Source: Fonsecaea monophora
Taxonomy: Eukaryota; Ascomycota; Eurotiomycetes; Chaetothyriales; Herpotrichiellaceae
DNA length: 64,000 nucleotides
Assembly (NCBI RefSeq): GCF_001642475.1
Contig: NW_019173984.1
Location: 164,926 to 228,925, forward strand
Direction: 5' to 3'
Below, piece after piece: positions 32,825 through 43,689 of the stretch. A model generated the notes under the pieces. That model had not been told where the DNA came from and did not search any database. It saw nothing but the letters and a program-made list of their open reading frames with translations. The first letter of the stretch is position 1; each line of letters starts with the position of its first letter. The position numbers and the translations under genes were made by a program.

Positions 32825-34843
32825 ATGGGTTCTCAGGATATCAACTTCGTCCACACAGTGGGAGATGTGACGGCGGAGTTCTTGTCTAGCGTCCTGAACA
32901 CCGACATTGCTGAAGTCTCGTCTCAGCGAATTGGAACAGGGCTCATTGGCGAATGCCATCGATTCAGGCTCCAATATGCGCTGGGGGCCAGTGAAGGACC
33001 ATCGAGCGTAATGCTGAAGACCGCCGCGGCCGATGTAGACAGTCGCTCGACCGGCAAGTCTCTGAAGCTGTACCAGCGCGAGGCACTTTTTTACTCTGAA
33101 GTTGCTCCCACGCTCGCTATACCTTGCCTTGCCAAGTGCTACCATAGCGCTGCCAATGTGGAGCAGGATGCTTTCGACCTAGTGCTCGAAGACATTCACC
33201 CCGCCGAACCAGGTAACGACCTGACTGGGGCGAGCCTGGAGCAAGCTCACGTCGCTCTCGTGGAGCTGGCGAGACTGCAGATAGCTTCAGTGAAGAGCAA
33301 AAACACCTTACCCGAGTGGCTCCACGAGGACCCAGCGGCCTCACAATCTCTTTGTGAGACTATGTGGAAGCGGTTTGCAGAGCGCTATCAGGACAAACTG
33401 AAGCCTCAGCACCATCGGGTGTGCGAAAGATTTGTCGCCTGCTTCGACAATTACTCTCAGTCTTTCCGTGCACCCGAGACGGCCAAGTGTCTCGTACATG
33501 GAGACTACCGTCTGGACAACATGCTCTTTGGAGGAGACTCTGGCCGCGGTTTCGTCGTGGTTGACTGGCAAACCATGTCCTGGGGTCCCATGTTTCAAGA
33601 CGTGGCATACTTTCTCGGATGCTGTGTCGAGCCCGAGATTCGCCGGGCTCACAGCAACGAGCTTCTGCGGGCATACTACGACGCTCTAGGAGCCAATGCG
33701 ACCTTCACCTTTGATCAGTGCCAAGAAGGCGTGCGCCGTCAAAGCTTCCTCGGACTTGGACGAGCTTTTATAGCTCCCATGATCCTCGAGCGCACCGAAT
33801 GTGGAGATGACCTGTTTCTGACCTTGCTCGACCGGCTTGTCAATCTGATTCTGGATCTTGATGCCCTCGAAACTCTCCCTGCTCCGTCGACGCCCACACC
33901 ATTGCGGCCTGACCCTCAGGACGAGCAACGTCACCCAAGTGGAGAAGACTCATTACATAACGAGAGTTGGTACTTTGACGTCGCCGACCCGGAGCAAGCC
34001 ACAGGGGTCTGGATTCGCCTGGGCGTGCTCCCTCATCAGCCGGGCTCATGGTACGCGGCGTTGATCTGCGGGCCGGGCCAGCCCACAATAGCGGTGGTGG
34101 ACTTCAACGTCAAAACTGTCACAGAGGACCTAACCATTGACACCCCACACATCAAGGCCTCTCACACAGCCGTCTCCCCACTGAAGCAGTACCGCGTAAC
34201 ATTGACTGGTCTAGGAGAAGCGTTTGACGACCCTGCTGATCTGCTTCGTCGACCGCACGTACGGGGCCGTCAGGTTCCCGTGGACCTGGACCTGACCTGG
34301 CACACGGTCAGCACTCCATATAAGTGGCGCATGCTGGCTCGATACGAGATCTCATGTACAGTCAGCGGCACCGTCAAGATCGGTGGGCGCACTATATCTA
34401 CCTTCAACCACGCCTATGGCCAGCGCGACCACTCCTGGGGACCTCGTGACTGGTGGGCTGCCGATTGGGTGTGGACGGCTTTCCACCTGGAGGACGGTAC
34501 ACATCTGCACGGCGTCGAGATTCGCATGCCAAAGATGCCCAAAATGGCGGCTGGATACCGACAAGACAAGGATAGCACCATCGTCGAGCTGTCCGGGGTC
34601 GTGGCAACCGAGGAAGTGGACGAAGAAACCCATTTGATCCGGAGTGCGACTATCAGCTACTCTTGTGCAGGTAAAGAGGACATCGTTCTCGACTTCGAGC
34701 CTGCGGGCAACGCACCTCTTCTGCTTGAGTCGACCAAGGACGGCCGCTTTTCCTATTTCCCACGCTGCTGGGCGAAGGTTCAAGCGCGTGATGGACGCAA
34801 AGGCGTCGGCTGGGTGGAGTGGAACAATGTGCAACATCAATGA
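32825..34843 (+). CDS. Fusion of an APH/ecdysteroid-kinase-like domain and a lipocalin-like domain
   Basis: A single exon of 672 residues starts at MGSQDINFVHTVGD (32825); upstream in-frame ATGs would add a tail without homology features. Residues about 1-330 are a small-molecule kinase of the aminoglycoside-phosphotransferase/EcKL/CHK-like type. They show the catalytic loop CLVHGDYRLDNMLF (about residue 221), then VVVDWQTMSWGPMFQDVAYF with the Mg-binding Asp (about 245), and the earlier VLEDIHPAEPG. After a Pro-rich linker (about 350-375), residues 380-672 form a separate module: NESWYFDVADPEQATGVW, then QRDHSWGPRDWWAADWVW (about 532-549). The RDHSWG pattern belongs to AttH/CrtC-like lipocalin folds, known from bacterial proteins of unknown function. 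Lack of introns in a 2-kb gene, unlike its neighbours, hints at transfer. The substrate is unknown. Confidence 0.88.
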   Translation: MGSQDINFVHTVGDVTAEFLSSVLNTDIAEVSSQRIGTGLIGECHRFRLQYALGASEGPSSVMLKTAAADVDSRSTGKSLKLYQREALFYSEVAPTLAIPCLAKCYHSAANVEQDAFDLVLEDIHPAEPGNDLTGASLEQAHVALVELARLQIASVKSKNTLPEWLHEDPAASQSLCETMWKRFAERYQDKLKPQHHRVCERFVACFDNYSQSFRAPETAKCLVHGDYRLDNMLFGGDSGRGFVVVDWQTMSWGPMFQDVAYFLGCCVEPEIRRAHSNELLRAYYDALGANATFTFDQCQEGVRRQSFLGLGRAFIAPMILERTECGDDLFLTLLDRLVNLILDLDALETLPAPSTPTPLRPDPQDEQRHPSGEDSLHNESWYFDVADPEQATGVWIRLGVLPHQPGSWYAALICGPGQPTIAVVDFNVKTVTEDLTIDTPHIKASHTAVSPLKQYRVTLTGLGEAFDDPADLLRRPHVRGRQVPVDLDLTWHTVSTPYKWRMLARYEISCTVSGTVKIGGRTISTFNHAYGQRDHSWGPRDWWAADWVWTAFHLEDGTHLHGVEIRMPKMPKMAAGYRQDKDSTIVELSGVVATEEVDEETHLIRSATISYSCAGKEDIVLDFEPAGNAPLLLESTKDGRFSYFPRCWAKVQARDGRKGVGWVEWNNVQHQ

Positions 34844-36176
34844 TCTGTGCGGAAGATAACTTCGATGGATGTTAGCAATGAAGAAAGCTGGTCTAGATTC
34901 TGTCCCGCTGAAGAACAAAGATTCAAGTCATTGTTGGTACAGAGTGTCATGTGCCTCGTGTGAGATGTTGAAAAGCGACAGAGTACGCACTACATCGGTT
35001 GCTGTACGTTACCTCCAAGCTCTTTTTTTAGTTTCCTGGAACGGGCTAGCATGTGACCACGTAGCGGTCCAAATGCAGGAGAACTTGAAAGAGATTTCCC
35101 TTGACATTCGCACAGTGTGCGCAACTCTGGAGACTTGCCAGACGACCAGAGACTCTTTCAAACCCAATGAAGATGGCCAGAAAAGTAGCTTTACATTAGT
35201 GAATGAGGCTGGGAATATCTCGCCACACTGCAACTTGAATCGACCTTCTCCTCTGGGGGCCCCCATGGTGGTCCGACTCCCTGATTTCCACAAATCCTAA
35301 CCGGAAATGCTGAGAAATTGCTGTTCATGAATAATAAGCATCTAGCAAACTCTTTTGTTCGGGCTGTCAATTGCGTCATTCGAGACATTTGCCCATTTCT
35401 AACACGAAATTTCTCTGAAGAGGCATTAATTCAGTATGATAGGTGTCACCGCGCCAGCATAGCACGAAGTGTTATAGCACTAATAATATGAATACGAACT
35501 CGAGTAGAGTCTATCTATGTAAGAGTTAACCCACCTACGATAAGGTAATGGTCGTAGGTAGCGCGCGAAATAGTCGTGATAATAGGACTCTTGAGGGGCG
35601 TTTGGTCATGTTAGCTATGGCTTTTGGCTGGCCTCAAAATCTGTTGATTTCAACTTGCATGCTACGTTTGAAGCGCTAGAAGGGGAATCACAGTTGCTAG
35701 CGTATGGTTTGGTACGCAACAGTGCGTCTTCGTGGGAGATGCAGCTGCGATCAGGAGTCAACTCCTAAAACAGCCGCACAAATGGTGCCTCACTACTTTG
35801 AATGGTTTGTCAGAATTTTCACTATACAGAAAAGGCTCAAAGAAGTCGTGGAATGTCAGAATGCCCTGCTTCATACAGTCACAACGTCGAGGCCTGGTTG
35901 TGCATGATTGCGCGTGATTGCGCGACACAGGGGGGTTTTACATGTATTGCTGCATATGTATTGCTGTCATTTTGCATATAGAGCAAATCTTTTGGTATCC
36001 TCGACTCGCTCGTCGTCAGTATCGACCGGATTCTGTCAGAAATCCACTGTTCAAGGCTCCAAAGATGAACCTATCTTAAACCTCCTGTCTGCCCCTCGTT
36101 TCACCCTCGAAAATTACCTTGTCGATGACCAATCTTGCCAAAAGCCTGGTGAGTTGGCTGTTTTTCTCATGCCGGC
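34844..36176. other. Convergent intergenic region, 1.3 kb
   Basis: No supported gene. A 143-codon frame at 34869-35300 has no motif, and its composition does not look like protein. Moderately AT-rich. Confidence 0.5.
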
Positions 36177-37425
36177 CTAGCTGCTCTTCGCTTTTGACAA
36201 ATTCCTGAGAACATACTCGTCACGCTCCCACATATATGTCACTGCTGCTCCGATTGGGCCAAGGCACAGAGATCGAAGAATGATGTCAGGCAATTCGCCC
36301 ATATGAAGCCATCTCAAAACGGACAATGTGCTGTTGAGATCGATGCTGCTGCAATCGCGTACTGCTGCAGCCGTCACAACAGATGCCGCCGAACCAAGAA
36401 GATAGTCCCACTGCATGAAGATGTGAACACCCTCAAAGATATCCTTGACACGAAATCCGACGTCAAGTGGATTCTTCGGAAGAAACAAATGCCAGGGGCT
36501 GAGCTCCGTCGCAAGTTCAGATGTGACAAAGTCAGGAAGTATATAGGCCGATAAGGATATCGAGATAGTATAGATGTGTGAAAATGTTGCGATGATAAGT
36601 GCACTTGCGTAGACTCGTCGCGTCGTGTGCAGCTGCGACTTGATATCTTGGGACCGGTTGCCTTCAACATTCCATATTCGGAATAACGTCCGGAATACCT
36701 GATGCATCAAATGGGTGCATGCCGGATAGAAGATGTATGCAAGAACAGCATACTTCTTTTGCTCCATAGTTACAACGGACGGTCCTGGTAGAGCCATGGC
36801 GGCAACGACAAGGATGTAACCACAGAAAACGCCAAAAGGAATGGCTTCCAGGGCGATCCGATCTTCGATCTCAATGCTTGCGCCATTTGGGTAATCAGTT
36901 ACTCCAGAGTACGTCAAAAATAGGTAGTGATAGATTGGAGAGGCAATGCCGACACCCATTCCTTGTATCGCAGCACCGAACAAGAGACAACTGGATAGAG
37001 TAGCGTAGTCAGTATTCAGTCCCCAAGAGGCCCGTGTTGTCACAAAGTTCAATGTATCATAATCAAACATCTTACGAAGGCACCAATTTCCCCTTGTTCC
37101 CTTTTCGTAAATCCTCAATCATTGCTATGAGCAGTAGTGCGGCGGTTTGTCCGGCGAATGGAATGTTAGAAAGTGAAAGCCACGGCGAATTTCCGTCGAC
37201 GATAGGCCAGAAGAAGCAAACAACAAAACCCAAGAACAAATCAATCGACTCCATGCCTGTGAAGCCGTCTTCAAATGTCGTGATCTCATCGGTGAAACGT
37301 CGTCGGCTCACAAAATCAAAGAGCTTTTGGAAATAGCCATCGATAAATGAGAATACGAAGAGGACATAGAAGCCAAAGATTCCCATGCACACCAGCCCAA
37401 TTCGTAATCGAGTAATGTCGGCCAT
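36177..37425 (-). CDS. Multi-pass membrane protein, possible IdtA/PaxA/AscI-like terpene-cluster protein
   Basis: Two exons, 37425-37076 and 36990-36177, give 387 residues; the junction reads KLVPS-CLLFGAAIQGMGV. At least eight hydrophobic segments are visible, including IGLVCMGIFGFYVLFVFSFI, LFLGFVVCFFWPI, AIPFGVFCGYILVVAAMAL and VVTAAAV. The N-terminus MADITRLRIGLVCMG is not a cleavable signal. The overall plan (about 390 residues, WPIVDG after helix 2, LLFGAAIQGMG, YPACTHLMH) resembles membrane proteins of indole-diterpene and ascochlorin/ascofuranone clusters (PaxA/AtmA, AscI), some of which are transmembrane terpene cyclases. That resemblance is from memory and should be searched. It carries a TCGGCCGA site 364 bases upstream, like the other island promoters. 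Confidence 0.75.
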
Positions 37426-38240
37426 CTCATGCCTTTGGCAAATCTGTGGAATGGGTTCTTGTTAGACCAAACTTGGAACAACTTTGGAAGGAGTAATGAC
37501 GGCTGAAAGCAAAGAATTCTCAACATTGAAAGTGGTGGAACTCAAGATCAACCCCTTGGACGATAGCCCACCTATCTCACATGGTATTGCTGCTGACAGT
37601 ATGTAATGAAGGGAAATTAGATGGTTGCCATCAATATAGGAGTATGCTTTAGCAATCGTCAAAACAAAGGACTACATTGAAGGTAATTCATACGTTCCTT
37701 TAGTGGCTGTATCCTGGTGGGCTCAAATACTGTAGCCATCGTGCCGCGGATCACAACAGCTTAGTCCCGGCACTGTCATGGGCTTCCTCTCGGCCGAAAC
37801 TCAGACGACGATTAGGTGTGCTTCTAGATCTCTACGCAGCCTACTCCTCCTTTTCGAACGATGCAGGTGAGTGGTATTGACACTACCGTATTCACCATTA
37901 CACCGATATGCCCTCAGTAAAACTACTAATCTTTTGGATTTTTGCTCGCCACTGTATACATTGGTGGACTGCAAGGCCGAGGAGAGAATAGACGAGGCTG
38001 AGTACGTGCTGGTCACGGGGTATGAGATCATCGCCAACCGCCTAGAGCCTCCGACGCGTTTCCGCTGCCACTTGGCGTCCCGCCCGACCCTCAATCCATC
38101 GAAGCCGCAGGCTTGTCTTGTCTTGCTGCCACTGCTGCGTCTTACTGAAACCAACCCTTGACAGTTGACTCTTGTACCTCGTCGGATAGAGTGCAGAACC
38201 TCCTCCCTGTCATGCGGAGGATTCTGCGTCCTCAGTCACC
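37426..38240. promoter_or_regulatory. Divergent upstream region of the membrane-protein gene and sro7
   Basis: 815 bases between divergent start codons. It contains CTCGGCCGAA at 37789-37798. No gene was supported. Confidence 0.55.
37789..37798. promoter_or_regulatory. Candidate zinc-cluster binding site CTCGGCCGAA
   Basis: The third promoter copy of the TCGGCCGA palindrome in the island, 364 bases upstream of the membrane-protein start. It is also 443 bases upstream of sro7, which is unlikely to be its target. Confidence 0.45.
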
Positions 38241-41200
38241 ATGGCGCATTTCCTTCGCGGCAAGCAGGCCGGCATTCAGAATGACCTCTCTACCGGTGTT
38301 TCACCAGAATCTTTTATGCTAGACGATGTACGTTCGCTCCCTCTGAGATCTACAGTGATTCGAAGAAGACTGACAATGGTCTCAAGTTTGCCCGCTATGG
38401 CATCAATTCTCAGATCTCCGTGCTCTCCTATGACCCTGTTCAGTCTCTCCTCGCAGTCGGTACCAATGAATCTCAATTCGGCCCTGGGGTCGTCTATGTC
38501 TTTGGCCAGAAGCGAGTCTGTGTGACTTTCACCCCTCCTCGACCTTCATCCATCCGAACCATCCAATTTTGCGCCGACAAAATCCTTGTGCTCGACAGCA
38601 AGAACGATGTCAGCGTCTTCAGCCTCGACACCAGGCATCTGCTGGCAAATTATTCCCCTCCCGGCCAAGTCGTTGCCATCCTCTCGGATCCCAGTCTCGA
38701 CTACTGTTTCTCTGGGTTGCAAAATGGTGGGCCCAATAAGATATATAGACTGGGCTGGGGGAAATTTTGCTGACATCCTTCGGCAGGGGAAATTGTGGCA
38801 TTTGATTTGGACCGCGAGCATCAGACGGCATTCAAGATCCCCAACCTGTGGCGTGAGCGGAACCCCCGAGCACGGATTCTACCCATTGTATCGATGCAGT
38901 TCCATCCCAAGGACATAGGAACATTGCTTATTGGTTACTCCGAGGGCGCCGCCATCTACTCTTTTAAGCAGAACAAAGCGATCAAGTTCTTCCACTACGA
39001 ACTCCCACCAGGCGCTCGAGGCGGGGATGGAGATCCTTCAAACGCCAACTCCGTACGGCATCCGCGGTTGACACATGCTCTCTGGCACCCAACTGGCACC
39101 TTTGTGTTGACGGCCCACGACGACTCGAGTCTGGTGTTCTGGGACCCTCGAGATGGCAGAGTCATCCACGCAAGGACAATTGAGGATACAGATGTCAACG
39201 TGCCTGGCGCTGGAAAGCCAAGAGATGTACCTAGGAGCCCTCTCACGCCGGTAAGCCCGGGCTTTGGTACAGTGAAGGAGCCGTACTTTCATATTGCATG
39301 GTGTTCCAAGGCAAATCCGGACGACACTGGCTTGCTTGTAGCAGGCGGCGCACCGACAACGAACCCCACGAGAGGCCTGACATTCCTCGAACTCGGTCCG
39401 ACACCAAACTATCAAACCTCGACGTGGGATTTCCTCGCGAACCATTTCCGCCGTCCGAAACGCACACATGTGCTGCCAACACCACCTAATGCCGCGGTCA
39501 ACACGTTTACCCTTATTCCTCGCTCGTCCCCACACTTTGCAGGCTCTCATGATCCGATAGCAGTCATGACTGTTCTCTCGTCTGGTGAAGTGATCACCTT
39601 GAGCTTCCCCTCTGGACATCCCATTACACCCAGCAACCAACTACACGTCTCGTTATCTTTCGTACATCCATTTGTGACCAAGACAGCACTCGCATTCGTC
39701 GATCGAACTAGGTGGCTCGGCATGCGTGAAGTTCGCCAACATGGTCCGCAGTTTCTGATCGGCGGCGCTGAGGGTATCAAGCCTCTTAAGAGACATGAAA
39801 ACAGAAATATTGTCCAAGCCGCTCACGCGGACGGGACCATTCGCATATGGGATGCCGGACATGGCGATGTCATTGAAAATCCTGGCGTCCTCCAAGTCGA
39901 TTTAGGAAAAGCCCTGGGTCGGTGGGATAATCTGGACGTGTCGCAGATGGGCATGTCTGGTGCAACGGGAGAGCTTTCGGTAGGACTGAAAACCGGAGAA
40001 CTCGTTGTTTTTCGACTGAACCGCAATCAATTCTTTGGTCAGCCTCCATCTGATCCTGGCTCGAACGAAGGACCTGGCAAAATGCAGGATATCAGCAGAC
40101 GAGCTGACCCAGGCTTGAAGGAAGGTCTCCTCCCTCTGACCATGACGAATGACCAACAAGGCCCCGTCACCGCTCTACGACATTCCGATGTTGGCTTTGT
40201 GGCAGCTGGTTATGCTGGAGGTGGGGTGACCATTGTTGATCTACGTGGTCCGGCTATCATCCACACAGCTCTTCTCAATGAGATGGTCGGTGGTAAACAT
40301 CGGAGAGGTAGTATACGACGAGCTACTCCAGCCACTCAGTCGACAGAATATGCCACTTCGATGGAATTTGGCATCTTGACCCTTGATGGTGATGGTAAGT
40401 GTTTTCCATCCCTGGACTCCCGCGGTGTTAACATGTGAATAGATTACTCCTCACTCGCTCTATTTGTTGGAACATCTCGAGGTCGTGTCGCCACGTTCAA
40501 AATTCTCCCATCTCAGTCCGGACGGTATTCGGCACAGTCGACAGGTGTGGCCCAAATATCAGAGGACCGGGTCATCTCATTGTGCCCCATTGATACCCAC
40601 ACAGGTGCCCCTGCAGCTGCAACTGGATATGCAATGGGCGGTTTGCAGTCTGGTCGGAAAGTCGATGGCGTCCTTGTGGCAGTCACAGCTTCATCCGCCC
40701 ACATCTTCCGTCCAGCATCTGCAAAAGGAGCCTCCAAGACTTTCGACCACTACCTGTGTGATTCGGCCACAGTAGCCCGCTACGAAGATCGTGGCTATGC
40801 AATTGTCGGGTTATTTGGTGATGGCGCCGCCCGGGCATTCTCAATCCCGGCACTGAAAGAAATTGCGAGCATCCGCGTCAATCATCTCCTTGACACGAAG
40901 CGTTTCGGGGACGCGATCGTGTCTCCCACAGGCGATATCCTAGGTTGGGCAGGTCCTAGCGAACTAGCCATGGTTAACGTCTTTGGCTGTGGTACGTCCC
41001 TCCCACCTAGCACCGACCGTCTCTACGACGGCACCAAAATGGTTCCTCCTCGACCTACGATCAGCAACCTGCAATGGATCGCGGGTACACAATACATCAC
41101 TCCTTCAGACATGGACATCCTCATTGGAGGGCCCGACCGACCACCTTCTAAGCGAATGATGGCGGAGATGCGGGCTGCGCAGGAAGCCGAGTTTCAACGA

Positions 41201-41437
41201 CAAAGGGAAGCCGCGCGAACAGGACGGGCACCCAAGCCTGACCATTCTCAGGAGACGTATTGGGCGTACATGCAGCGGCAGCTTCAAGAGAGAACAGAGA
41301 ATCTGGGATTGGCGGGTGACAGTCTCGATCGAGCAGCCGAATCCAGCAGTTCGTGGAGCGACGGTGTGGACAAGTTTGTAGCGAAGCAGAAGAGAGCGGC
41401 AGCGCTGGGGTTTATTGGATCGAAGCTAGGGTTCTAA
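38241..41437 (+). CDS. sro7: Lethal-giant-larvae/Sro7-type WD40 exocytosis protein
   Basis: Four exons (38241-38327, 38387-38726, 38787-40394, 40443-41437) give 1009 residues, close to yeast Sro7. The start MAHFLRGKQAGIQNDLS is nearly invariant in fungal Sro7. Exon 2 resumes with FARYGINSQISVLSYDPVQS. WD/beta-propeller-like units recur through residues 40-870, for example HPTGTFVLTAHDDSSLVFWD and HADGTIRIWDAG. The C-terminal end has the basic autoinhibitory/SNARE-like tail (RQLQERTENL, DKFVAKQKRAAALGFIGSKL). Sro7 binds the t-SNARE Sec9 and the Rab Sec4 and promotes vesicle fusion at the plasma membrane and cell polarity. It marks the right border of the accessory island. Confidence 0.95.
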
Positions 41438-42834
41438 AAGATGTGCTGATGGAGTTTGAGCGAGGAGTTTTACGACTTGCACGCCAGCTACACCTCCTGA
41501 AAGCCGATCATGTGCGTGGCAAGGTATGCGCGTATCACGAGGCTTGCTGTGCTAATGAATGAGAAAAGAATATAGGTTGCAATGGTCAACCCACGTACTG
41601 GGCATCTTTGGCGCAGGCCTCGGTGCACAAGAGCACGATATAGATATACGACTTCAACCCCAGCTTCACGGGTGTCCCAGAGCCTTTCCTTTGCTGGAGA
41701 GAGCATCTATAGTGGCAATCTTTTGGAGTTTTCTCACACATCGTCACGGTTTTCTGTCGACAGTGCTGGGGGAGCTAGCTACTCGGCGTCTGGATATTCA
41801 CCGGGTCAAAGGAAGGCCGTGTGCTATTTGTCTGTCATTCTGGCTGGTTGGTTGGTTGGTTATGTCTCATTTTGTTTCTTCTGGATCTATTTCCGCTTTT
41901 GAATTCCAGAGAGAGCAGAGATGCTCACAGGATAAGGCCCCGGGAAACCGAGTTATTACCCACATCCTCTTTGCGCCAGAGTGCCTTTATCCCCATCTAC
42001 ACAAATGTCAGAGGAGTGATTGAGTCGCTCTTCACCCTCCACCCTTCAACAACGACAGTGTCATGACAATGACAATGACGCCGCCTCCGCCGCCGCCGCA
42101 AACGGCCAATGAGTCGCAGTCGGTGCCACCGCCCAGCCCCATTGTCTTCTTTGCCTTTACGGTTTCCGACGTCGCCACGACAGCCGCATCCGGAATACCA
42201 GGGAGTTACTCGACCCATGCTCGAGACAAAGAACCGAGAAGGTCTTGTCATTGTTCTGTTTCTTTTTTTTTTGGTTTTGTGTGTCTGTGCACGGGTAAGG
42301 GGTTTAGGGACCAATGGTATCTCGAGGGCTAGGATCCCATGATGGTCTGTCCGCTCGTGGGTACGGAGGAGTGACGATGTACGATATACGACATACTGGA
42401 GGCCGGGCGGTGATGTGTTGGTAGCCTGTTCCATTGTCAAACGGTCGCAAGGATCTGCCCTGCTTGGATTTTTTTCCTATTGTTTTTTTCCCGTCGTTCG
42501 TCGGTTTCTTTGTTCGTTTCAACAATCGCTTTGTTTGGCCCTCGCGCCTACATACATCGGAGTTTTGGGCGAGGATTATCGCTGGAAGATTCCTAAAGAC
42601 CTCGAAGTCGTGGGATCGAGGATTGAGAGCCATCAATTACCTAGCAAGTCCTTTTTCGGTCTCAGACGGTCGAGTCCAAGTGAAGTCTGAGTCCGAGTCC
42701 GAGTCTCAAGTCTCAAATCTCAAATCAAGTGAAAGCGAGGCAAGGCAAGTCATCCTCGCGAGAGAAAAACAAAAACCCGAGTAAGTGGTGTGGTGTGAAA
42801 AGAACCGAGACAAGATAATCTGCGTACTGGCAAG
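41438..42834. other. Intergenic region with simple repeats
   Basis: 1.4 kb without a supported gene. It has GGTT repeats near 41845-41860, two T-runs near 42265 and 42470-42490, and GAGTCC/CAAGTCTCAAATCT repeats near 42670-42725. Probably sro7 3' end and promoter of the next gene. Confidence 0.5.
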
Positions 42835-43689
42835 ATGAAGAAACTGGCACGCACGCTGTCTTCGCGCGGCAGCAACCCAAAATCTCATCCCCATCCTCCT
42901 CCTCATCCACCATCGCCCTCAAGTGGTGTTAACCCTCATCATCAAGCGAACCGGGCTCGTGCTCGAACATCCTCCCTGACGAGCCCGATCCCGCCTCACA
43001 CGCATCTCCATTTCCCGCAGTGCCCACACACCACTCCCCCGACGCCCCGACCGGCCCGGTTGCCGGCCGTGCTGAGGACCGAGGTCGTCGAGAATGCCGT
43101 CGCGGCAGATACCCCAGACGCTTCAGGGTTGGGTGGCACCGCGGCGGACACGGACCGCAGCAGGGGTGTCGTAGAAGTGCGGCAATTCCTGACCACGCCG
43201 ACGCACTGTCTCGACTGCACGCTCGCGCTGGCCGCGCAGCATGAATCCTGGATCCGAGAGCTCTGCGACGGCGCGGTGCGGGAGGCGAGGTTGAGGCTCG
43301 TCGAATTGAGGTCGGGTCTGGCTGCTGCTGCTGCTCCTGCTGCTGCAGATGCTCATGACGACGACGACAAAAAGGAGCAGATCAAGTTCCAGGCCGAGAT
43401 CCAACGTTACGAGCAGCGCATCGAAGAACACCTGCGCACGCGGGACGGCGATGTCAAGCAGGTGTGGGACCGCGTGCGTAAGGACTGGGAGGGCGGTGTT
43501 CGAGAGGTGGTCAGAGACGACGGCACGGGCGAGGCCGAGGAACGGTGCGTCTTTGTGGTGCCCTGGGAGGCCGAGGGAGAGGTGGTGGATACGGCGGCTG
43601 TGTCTGTCCCTCTCCAGGAAGGGATCGTGGCGCAAAAGGGGAGTGTGAAGGTTGCGTGGATACCGATGGGTGTGAGTGAGAGTCAGTGA
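42835..43689 (+). CDS. Uncharacterised protein with a His/Pro-rich N-terminus
   Basis: One exon of 284 residues; the family is not recognised. Residues 1-90 are basic and His/Pro-rich (SHPHPPPHPPSPSSG), possibly a disordered or mitochondrial-targeting-like segment. Residues about 118-215 look like ordered helices: FLTTPTHCLDCTLALAAQHE, WIRELCDGAVREARLRLVEL and QAEIQRYEQRIEEHLRTRDG, suggesting a coiled coil broken by an Ala/Asp linker. A beta-like end follows (ERCVFVVPWEAEGEVV, VAWIPMGVSESQ). GC content and codon use fit a real gene, and the frame stays open in GC-rich DNA, but no homology can be offered. Confidence 0.55.
   Translation: MKKLARTLSSRGSNPKSHPHPPPHPPSPSSGVNPHHQANRARARTSSLTSPIPPHTHLHFPQCPHTTPPTPRPARLPAVLRTEVVENAVAADTPDASGLGGTAADTDRSRGVVEVRQFLTTPTHCLDCTLALAAQHESWIRELCDGAVREARLRLVELRSGLAAAAAPAAADAHDDDDKKEQIKFQAEIQRYEQRIEEHLRTRDGDVKQVWDRVRKDWEGGVREVVRDDGTGEAEERCVFVVPWEAEGEVVDTAAVSVPLQEGIVAQKGSVKVAWIPMGVSESQ

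Noticed and set aside
34869..35300. 143-codon frame after the kinase fusion
   Set aside because: No motif, no homology-like blocks, and it starts right after the upstream stop; probably 3' flank.
36303..36554. Plus-strand frame within the membrane-protein gene
   Set aside because: Shadow of the minus-strand multi-span protein.
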